Shown: in pieces, positions 58,628-64,000 of the stretch
Position numbering within the stretch: position 1 is the first letter of the stretch
Layout of the letters: every line of letters starts with the position of its first letter
Source of the DNA: Actinomycetes bacterium
GTDB taxonomy: Bacteria; Actinomycetota; Acidimicrobiia; Acidimicrobiales; JAJYXR01
Direction: 5' to 3'
Length of the DNA: 64,000 bases
Assembly (NCBI GenBank): GCA_021801795.1
Contig: JAJYXR010000030.1
Span: forward strand, 62,001 to 126,000
Translations under genes and position numbers: made by a program
The notes under the pieces: generated by a model
The model's input: the letters and a program-made list of their open reading frames with translations, nothing else
Told to the model about the DNA's origin: nothing
The model's database searches: none

Positions 58628-59070
58628 CAGCTTCCGCGGGTGCTATGACGGTAGCGGCGCACGCACTCGGGACACAGCCCCCGGTAGATGACCTCGCTGC
58701 CTGTGATCAGGAAACCGCCTCTGGCTTCATCGGGCACAGAGGGCTGCTGGGAATCTCGTGGAACATCTCGGATGGCGTGACAGCGTTCGCAGACCAGGTG
58801 GTCATGCTCTGCGGTGACGTTCGGGTCGTAACGCTTGGGCCCGTCCACGACATCCACTACGACCAGTTCGCCCATGGCCACCAGCTCGTTCAGGGTGTTG
58901 TAGACGGTGGCCCTGCTGATCTCAGGCAGCTTCTCACGGGCGAGGTCATGCACCTGCTCCGCAGTCAGATGCACGTGTTCTCCTACCAGCACCTCGGCTA
59001 CGGCCCGTCGCTGAGCGCTGAGGCGCCATGAGCGACTGCGAAGCCGGGAGAGTAGGTCAGTGCTGCTCAC
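58627..59070 (-). CDS. furA: FurA-type peroxide/iron regulator divergent from katG
   Basis: 147 residues. Winged helix: WRLSAQRRAVAEVLVGEHVH, ISRATVYNTLNELVAMGELV; metal region: AEHDHLVCERCHAIRDVPRD and the CPEC pair. In actinobacteria FurA/CatR represses katG and itself and is released by peroxide. Here the orientation is divergent (in mycobacteria furA lies upstream of katG on the same strand), with about 110 bases between starts containing a promoter and an inverted repeat. It is coupled to two lipoprotein genes. Confidence 0.9.
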   Translation of the reverse strand: MSSTDLLSRLRSRSWRLSAQRRAVAEVLVGEHVHLTAEQVHDLAREKLPEISRATVYNTLNELVAMGELVVVDVVDGPKRYDPNVTAEHDHLVCERCHAIRDVPRDSQQPSVPDEARGGFLITGSEVIYRGLCPECVRRYRHSTRGS

Positions 59071-59086
59071 AGGCCAAGGCTAGCTC

Positions 59087-59115
59087 TTGACATATCCTCC
59101 GTTAGTAGTTAGATT
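59087..59115 (+). promoter_or_regulatory. Sigma-70 promoter of katG
   Basis: TTGACA (59087-59092, perfect -35), a 17-base spacer, and TAGATT (59110-59115). The katG start lies 67 bases downstream. The region is markedly AT-rich for this genome. Confidence 0.75.
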
Positions 59116-59128
59116 GATTCCAATATCA
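59115..59128. promoter_or_regulatory. Candidate FurA operator
   Basis: TGATTCCAATATCA has an inverted pair TGAT/ATCA with 6 bases between and lies over the predicted katG transcription start. An outer, gapped symmetry (TAGAT at 59110, ATCTA at 59130-59134) adds to it. GATTCCAATA-like cores occur at FurA sites of actinobacteria as I recall, but this is not checked. Confidence 0.4.
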
Positions 59129-59181
59129 GATCTACCCTAATCTTATTTTTGGAACACTCACCGGAGAGGAGCCCATCCATA

Positions 59182-61356
59182 ATGTCTGCCGACGAATGTC
59201 CCGCGACGCCCCGCAGGCGGCCCGTTACCAACGGGGACTGGTGGCCCGACAGGATCGACATAGACGTCCTGCACTCTCACAGCTCGCAGTCCAACCCCTA
59301 CGGGGCCGGCTTCGACTACGCGAAGGAGGTCGAAGACCTGGACGTCGAGGCCCTGAGACGCGACCTGGTGGATCTGATGACTAGCTCGCAGGCATGGTGG
59401 CCGGCAGACTACGGGCACTACGGACCTCTCTTCATCCGCATGGCATGGCACGCGGCGGGCACCTACCGGATAACCGATGGGCGCGGCGGCGGTGGGAGCG
59501 GAGCACAGCGTTTCGCCCCGCTCAACAGCTGGCCTGACAACGCCAATCTGGACAAGGCGCGACGCCTGCTGCTGCCCATCAAGCTCCGATACGGGTCCAG
59601 GCTCTCCTGGGGTGACCTGATCATGTTCGCGGGCAACTGTGCGGTCGAGGCAATGGGACTTCCCACCCTCGGATTCGGCTTCGGGCGACCTGATATCTGG
59701 GAACCCGACGAGATCGACTGGGGCGAGGAGCAGGCATGGCTGGGGGACGACCGTCATGAGGCATCCGGTGAGCTGATCGGCCCTTACGCCGCAGATCACA
59801 TGGGGCTCATATACGTGAACCCAGAAGGACCTGGCGGTCGACCCGACCCTCTGCTCGCCGCCGCTTACATACGGCGAAGCTTCGCCCGCATGGCCATGAA
59901 CGACGAGGAGACCGTCGCGCTGATCGTAGGAGGTCATACCTTTGGCAAGACCCACGGCGCCGTCGCTGCCGAACACATTGGACCCGAACCCGAGGCGGCG
60001 CCGCTGTCCGAACAGGGCCTTGGCTGGAATAACGATGTGGGGAACGGGAACGGCCCAGACACCTGGACCAGTGGACTCGAAGGCGCCTGGACGACCAGCC
60101 CGACCGTATGGGACAGCGGCTTCCTCGAGAACCTGTTCAAGTACGACTGGCAGCTGACCACGAGCCCGAGCGGCGCCAAGCAGTGGACCCCCGCTGACCC
60201 GGCTGCATCAGACGCCGTACCAGACGCCCACGACCCGACCAGGCACCACGCGCCGATGATGCTGACCACGGACCTAGCGCTGAAGGTGGACCCGACATAC
60301 GAGCAGATCGCACGTCGCTTCCACGAGCACCCTGATGAGTTGGCTGAGACCTTCAGAAGGGCCTGGTACAAGCTGCTCCATCGCGACATGGGGCCCCTCT
60401 CTCGCTACCGTGGACCGCTCGTGGCCGAAGCCCAGCTCTGGCAGGATCCCCTGCCACCGGTAGACCACCAGCTCGTCGACGAGGCAGACATCGCCTTGCT
60501 GAAGCAGGCGATCCTCTCCTCCGGTCTCCCCGTGGCCCACCTCGTGCGAGCAGCCTGGGCTGCCGCCGCAAGCTTCCGAGGAACCGACAAGCGCGGCGGG
60601 GCTAACGGGGGAAGGATCCGTCTCGAACCACAGCGGAACTGGGAGGCGAACGACCCTGCAGAGCTGAGCGAGGTACTTTCGGTTATCGGGCGGGTCCAGC
60701 GAGACTTCTCCGAATCCCAGCCCGGGCGCAAAGCTGTGTCGATAGCAGACCTAGTGGTCCTAGGTGGATGCGCGGCGGTCGAGAAGGCCGCCCGTGACGC
60801 CGGCTACGGGGTGAGCGTACCCTTCGCCCCTGGACGTGTCGATGCGTCGGCAGAGCAGACCGACGCAGATTCCTTCGCCGTGCTCGAACCCACGGCTGAC
60901 GGCTTCCGAAACTACCTCAGGTCAGGAGAGAAGCTGCCGCCAGGGAAACTGCTCATCGACAAGGCTCGTCTCTTGACACTTACCGCCCCCGAGATGACCG
61001 TCCTAGTAGGCGGCATACGAGCCTTGGGAGCTAATGCAGGCCAATCGACCCACGGCGTGCTGACTGATCGCCCTGGGTATCTCACCAACGACTTCTTCGT
61101 GAACCTCCTCGACATGGACACTCAGTGGCGGCCATCCACTACTGAGGAGCACCTATACGAAGGTCTGAGCCGCTCCACGGGAGAGCTGAGGTGGACGGCC
61201 ACGGCAGTAGACCTCCTGTTCGGCTCCCATTCGCAGCTCCGTGCCATCGCCGAGGTCTACGCGAGCGCCGGTGCCGGGCCTAAGTTCGTCACCGACTTCC
61301 TAGCGGCTTGGGACAAGGTGATGAACCTCGACCGCTTCGACCTGCAGCGGCCCTAG
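59182..61356 (+). CDS. katG: Catalase-peroxidase
   Basis: 724 residues from ATG 59182 (AGGAG ten bases upstream); the frame is open to TTG 59149 but that start is less likely. Decomposes H2O2 and acts as broad peroxidase. Seen: distal heme site [20 protein letters not shown] (Arg, Trp, His), Tyr of the Met-Tyr-Trp cross-link in [11 protein letters not shown], Met in [18 protein letters not shown] and the proximal His in [11 protein letters not shown]. The C-terminal half repeats the fold without heme ([20 protein letters not shown]). It has been kept under FurA-type control next door. Confidence 0.97.
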   Translation: MSADECPATPRRRPVTNGDWWPDRIDIDVLHSHSSQSNPYGAGFDYAKEVEDLDVEALRRDLVDLMTSSQAWWPADYGHYGPLFIRMAWHAAGTYRITDGRGGGGSGAQRFAPLNSWPDNANLDKARRLLLPIKLRYGSRLSWGDLIMFAGNCAVEAMGLPTLGFGFGRPDIWEPDEIDWGEEQAWLGDDRHEASGELIGPYAADHMGLIYVNPEGPGGRPDPLLAAAYIRRSFARMAMNDEETVALIVGGHTFGKTHGAVAAEHIGPEPEAAPLSEQGLGWNNDVGNGNGPDTWTSGLEGAWTTSPTVWDSGFLENLFKYDWQLTTSPSGAKQWTPADPAASDAVPDAHDPTRHHAPMMLTTDLALKVDPTYEQIARRFHEHPDELAETFRRAWYKLLHRDMGPLSRYRGPLVAEAQLWQDPLPPVDHQLVDEADIALLKQAILSSGLPVAHLVRAAWAAAASFRGTDKRGGANGGRIRLEPQRNWEANDPAELSEVLSVIGRVQRDFSESQPGRKAVSIADLVVLGGCAAVEKAARDAGYGVSVPFAPGRVDASAEQTDADSFAVLEPTADGFRNYLRSGEKLPPGKLLIDKARLLTLTAPEMTVLVGGIRALGANAGQSTHGVLTDRPGYLTNDFFVNLLDMDTQWRPSTTEEHLYEGLSRSTGELRWTATAVDLLFGSHSQLRAIAEVYASAGAGPKFVTDFLAAWDKVMNLDRFDLQRP

Positions 61357-61361
61357 CCTGG

Positions 61362-61399
61362 TGCCGTGTCGCCAGGCGCGTGCCGTGTCGCCAGGCGCG
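61362..61399. repeat. Two tandem 19-bp repeats after katG
   Basis: TGCCGTGTCGCCAGGCGCG occurs twice in direct succession (61362-61380 and 61381-61399) in the gap between katG and the convergent methyltransferase gene. Each copy has a small dyad (CGCC/GGCG), so together they could act as a weak terminator. Confidence 0.85.
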
Positions 61400-61423
61400 T
61401 GCCGGCCAGCGCCCACCTCGGCC

Positions 61424-62242
61424 TCAAGGTGTGCAGAGCACCTCGCCGTGGAGGATGAAGAAGCAGGCGTCCTCTGTCGCAGCCCAGGCCCGCCAGGACT
61501 CGGCCAGACGCTCGAGGTCTGCCTGGGTCGCGAGCCCCGACGAGGTGGCCTGCTGCGAGAAACGTGACCTGGTCACGCGCTCCGACCACAGCCCGCCCCA
61601 CCAGGCTCGCTCCTCAGGGGTGGAATAGCACCATGCGCTGGCGGAGGTCTCGACCTGCGCGAACCCCGCCTGGAGCGCCCAGGAACGCAGGTGGCGGCCT
61701 GCGTCGGGCTCGCCTCCTACACTGCGCGCAACCGCTCGATAGAGGGCCTTCCACTCTTCGAGGCCCTCGCTGGCGGGGTACCAGCACATCGCGTCGTAGT
61801 CCGCGTCGCGCGCGGCGACGACCCCACCGTCACGACATACCCGTCGCATCTCGGCCAGCGCGCGGACCGGCTCGGAGAGGTGCTGGAGCACCTGGTGGGC
61901 GTGGACGATGTCGAAGGTGCCGTGATCGAAGCCCATCGCGTAGACATCCCCTACCTCGAAGCGCAGGTTCGCCGCACCGGCTGCCTCGGGGAGTCCCCGG
62001 GCCTCCTCGAGAACCTCCGGTTCGGCATCCATTCCCACCACCACGCCCTCTGGTGCGCAGCGGGCTAGACCCACGGTGATGGTTCCCGGTCCACAACCTA
62101 CGTCGAGGATCGATGAATCTGGTGAGATACGAGGCAGGAGGTAGGAAGCTGAGTTGTCTACGCTGCGGCGGCGATGGGAGCGCAGCACGCTGTCGTGGTG
62201 GCCATGCAGGTATCGGTCATGGGCGTCCTCGCTGGCTGGCAT
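61424..62242 (-). CDS. Class I SAM-dependent methyltransferase
   Basis: 272 residues. SAM-binding motif I SILDVGCGPGTITVGLARCA, followed by VVGMDAEPEVLEEARGL (acidic loop), LRFEVGDVYAMGFDHGTFDI and HAHQVLQHLSEPVRALAEMR, as in the Ubi/COQ5-like Methyltransf_11/25 group. The substrate is unknown; small-molecule methylation is likely. The C-terminal part is Trp-rich. Upstream lies pabBC on the same strand, 112 bases away. Confidence 0.85.
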   Translation of the reverse strand: MPASEDAHDRYLHGHHDSVLRSHRRRSVDNSASYLLPRISPDSSILDVGCGPGTITVGLARCAPEGVVVGMDAEPEVLEEARGLPEAAGAANLRFEVGDVYAMGFDHGTFDIVHAHQVLQHLSEPVRALAEMRRVCRDGGVVAARDADYDAMCWYPASEGLEEWKALYRAVARSVGGEPDAGRHLRSWALQAGFAQVETSASAWCYSTPEERAWWGGLWSERVTRSRFSQQATSSGLATQADLERLAESWRAWAATEDACFFILHGEVLCTP

Positions 62243-62354
62243 CCACCCATAATGCGCACCATGGGCTGCATCGGCAAAGTGCTCCTTCCCGCGTGCTCAT
62301 CTCGCTCGAACTTCCGGGCGGCCCAAACGGGATCAGGAGCCGGGCCCTCTGGGT

Positions 62355-64000
62355 TCAATGGCTGCTCCGCGGAACCTGCGCGAGGGCAGCATCCGGCGCG
62401 AGGCAGGCAGCGCGCCATCCTCTCAGGGAGTTCACGAGCGCTATGCCGGACGCTGCGTGAAGGTCATGGCAGGTCAACGTCCGCTCACCGAGAGTACCCT
62501 CCGCGATCAGGCGACGACGCTCGACTCCTGGAAGGCATCCTGACTCGATGGGCGGAGTCCACCATCGCCCATCGAGTCGTATTGCGAGGTTGGCGATAGT
62601 CGTCTCGGTGACCTCGCCCCGCTCGTTCGTCAAGACCACGTCGTCGGCGTGCGGGTGGCGTGCTGCACGTAGGTCATATGTCGAGCGACGCGTGGTCTTG
62701 TGGTAGAGCCAGACGCTGGAGGAGTCCACCGATTCGCGGTCGATGGCCAGCATCACCTGGCGGGCGTCTCGCGGGGGCATAGGCGTCGAGCCCACGAGCA
62801 CCCTGCCAGTACGGGAAAGCGTGAGTCGGATCCTGAGGGGTCTGCACTCCCCACCAAGCGCCTCGGCGATACAGGCATCTACGTACGCCGGGTCGAACCT
62901 GAAACCGAAGTAATCGGCTGATGCCGTCAGGCGATCCAGGTGGAGAGCCAAGTTCCGTATTCCCTCCCCTGGCCAGTACCCCATCGTCTCCACCAGCTCG
63001 AACTCCGCACGGGGCGCTGCGAGGATGGCGGCTTTCGCCAGCAGCTCCGTATGCTCTGCTTCCGCAGTGGAATCCCATGTGATGCCCCCACCGGTGCCAT
63101 AGACGGCCGCGCCGGTGGGCCGGTCGACCACGACGGTCCGGATGGCGACGCTGAATCGTGCCCTGAACCCGGCTCCGGGCGGCGCAACGATTCCGACCGC
63201 GCCGCAGTAGACCCCGCGCCGGCTGCCCTCCAGCTCGGCGATCAAGTCCATCGTGCGGCGCTTGGGAGCTCCGGTGACGGAGCCACAGGGGAACAGTGCT
63301 TCGAAGACATCGACGAGCGTCAACCCAGGCCTGGGTCGCGCAGTTATCGTGGAGGTGAGCTGCCAGAGCGTCTCGAGGCGCTCCAAGGTGAACAGCGCGG
63401 GCACTTCGACGGTGCCCCACTCGGCCAGCTTGCCGAGATCGTTGCGCAGCAGGTCGACGATCATCACGTTCTCCGCGCGGTCCTTGGAGGATCGAGCGAG
63501 CCGATCGGCGCAAAGGGCATCCTCACCGGGCCAACGACCGCGGGGGAAGGTACCCTTCATGGGCCGCGCCATCAGCATGTCCTGCTTCCACTCGAAGAAC
63601 AGCTCAGGTGACGCGCTCGCTACGACTATGCGACCGGTGTCGATGTAGGCGTTGTACGCGCCCCGTTGTGCCAGCGCGAGATCGCGGTAGAGCCCCCGAA
63701 GATCACCTCTGACCCGTGAGTGCAGGCGGACCGTGAGATTGCACTGGTAGGTGTCGCCGGCCCCGATGTGGCCACGGATCGCCCTGACCTTGCGCTCGTA
63801 GCTGCCCGCGTCCCAGTCGGGCTGCCACGGCTCAGCCGAGTAGCCGATCTCGGTCAGGGCCGCAGCATCCAGGGCCTCGGCGTATCGTGCACCGGGGAAG
63901 AGGCCGAACCAGACGAGAGGGAGCTCGGTGCTGGGCTCAGAGGGCTGCGTAGGGTGGGTGGCCAGCGCCGAGGCAAGCCCGGACGCTGCTTCATAGGACA
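62355..64000 (-). CDS. pabBC: Aminodeoxychorismate synthase I / lyase fusion, 5' end outside window
   Basis: Open from 62355 through the right window edge. The PabB part shows GDTYQCNLTVRLHSRVRGDL, VASASPELFFEW, RPMKGTFPRGRW, MIVDLLRNDLGKLAEWGTVE and FPCGSVTGAPKRRTMDLIAE, the chorismate-binding core. A C-terminal class IV aminotransferase-like domain (LVETMGYWPGEGIRNLALHL, LTNERGEVTETTIANLAIRL, SGCLPGVERRRLIAEGTLGE) is the PabC lyase. The fusion makes p-aminobenzoate for folate from chorismate, with a glutaminase subunit elsewhere. The N-terminus is cut. Confidence 0.93.
   Translation of the reverse strand, partial: SYEAASGLASALATHPTQPSEPSTELPLVWFGLFPGARYAEALDAAALTEIGYSAEPWQPDWDAGSYERKVRAIRGHIGAGDTYQCNLTVRLHSRVRGDLRGLYRDLALAQRGAYNAYIDTGRIVVASASPELFFEWKQDMLMARPMKGTFPRGRWPGEDALCADRLARSSKDRAENVMIVDLLRNDLGKLAEWGTVEVPALFTLERLETLWQLTSTITARPRPGLTLVDVFEALFPCGSVTGAPKRRTMDLIAELEGSRRGVYCGAVGIVAPPGAGFRARFSVAIRTVVVDRPTGAAVYGTGGGITWDSTAEAEHTELLAKAAILAAPRAEFELVETMGYWPGEGIRNLALHLDRLTASADYFGFRFDPAYVDACIAEALGGECRPLRIRLTLSRTGRVLVGSTPMPPRDARQVMLAIDRESVDSSSVWLYHKTTRRSTYDLRAARHPHADDVVLTNERGEVTETTIANLAIRLDGRWWTPPIESGCLPGVERRRLIAEGTLGERTLTCHDLHAASGIALVNSLRGWRAACLAPDAALAQVPRSSH

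Overview
The window is a 64 kb piece of a high-GC chromosome, most likely from an actinobacterium; an Acidimicrobiia-type lineage is my best guess. Support comes from MurA with Asp in place of the usual active-site Cys (known from actinobacteria such as Mycobacterium), class II GlpX fructose bisphosphatase, an IcmA-like separate acyl-CoA mutase subunit with MeaB, a divergent Fur-katG pair, and many GTG starts. No rRNA, tRNA, CRISPR, transposase or phage gene was seen. The window looks like ordinary chromosome cut at both ends (a partial IPT/TIG lipoprotein on the left, a partial pabBC fusion on the right).

Layout. 1-7.6 kb: lipoprotein, meaB, murA, an MFS transporter, an isobutyryl-CoA-mutase-type subunit and glpX. 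7.8-12.9 kb: an ECF sigma factor with a repeat-rich membrane protein, prs, an unknown gene and a short glmU. 13.0-19.8 kb: a four-gene operon resembling the acyclic-terpene (Atu) system: acyl-CoA carboxylase beta and alpha, an AtuA-family protein and an acyl-CoA dehydrogenase. 19.9-26.9 kb: an SGNH protein, a J-domain/membrane/degenerate-Mrr fusion, an ABC1 kinase, and a rhodanese-MBL persulfide dioxygenase behind a CstR-like operator. 26.9-32.8 kb: a YihQ-like GH31 enzyme, a secreted GH5 enzyme, a Fur protein and glutamate decarboxylase. 33-44.4 kb: a membrane protein, a flavin monooxygenase and a tightly coupled cluster: two paralogous DHA2 transporters, a carboxyltransferase, an enoyl-CoA hydratase, a class III CoA transferase and a CitE-like lyase, with a stand-alone biotin carrier converging on it. 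44.4-49 kb: DUF167, nitronate monooxygenase, peroxiredoxin, a class V aminotransferase and a hydrolase. 48.9-53.1 kb: a metal ABC importer operon ending in its own Fur/Zur-type gene and starting at a near-consensus promoter with a palindromic operator. 53.1-58.6 kb: two L,D-transpeptidase paralogs, an SGNH lipoprotein and a TIM-barrel lipoprotein. 58.6-64 kb: FurA-type regulator, divergent katG, a methyltransferase and pabBC.

Themes. Acyl-CoA carbon metabolism dominates (mutase/MeaB, two carboxylase systems, dehydrogenase, hydratase, CoA transferase, lyase). Metal and oxidant control is the second theme (three Fur paralogs, KatG, peroxiredoxin, persulfide dioxygenase). Short tandem repeats are unusually common, mostly in units divisible by three inside coding regions. 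The best candidates for undescribed biology are the J-domain fusion, the short GlmU, the MFS/carboxyltransferase/CoA-transferase/lyase cluster and the GH31 enzyme with a changed sulfonate-binding residue. All product names rest on reading motifs and remembered family features; no search was run.
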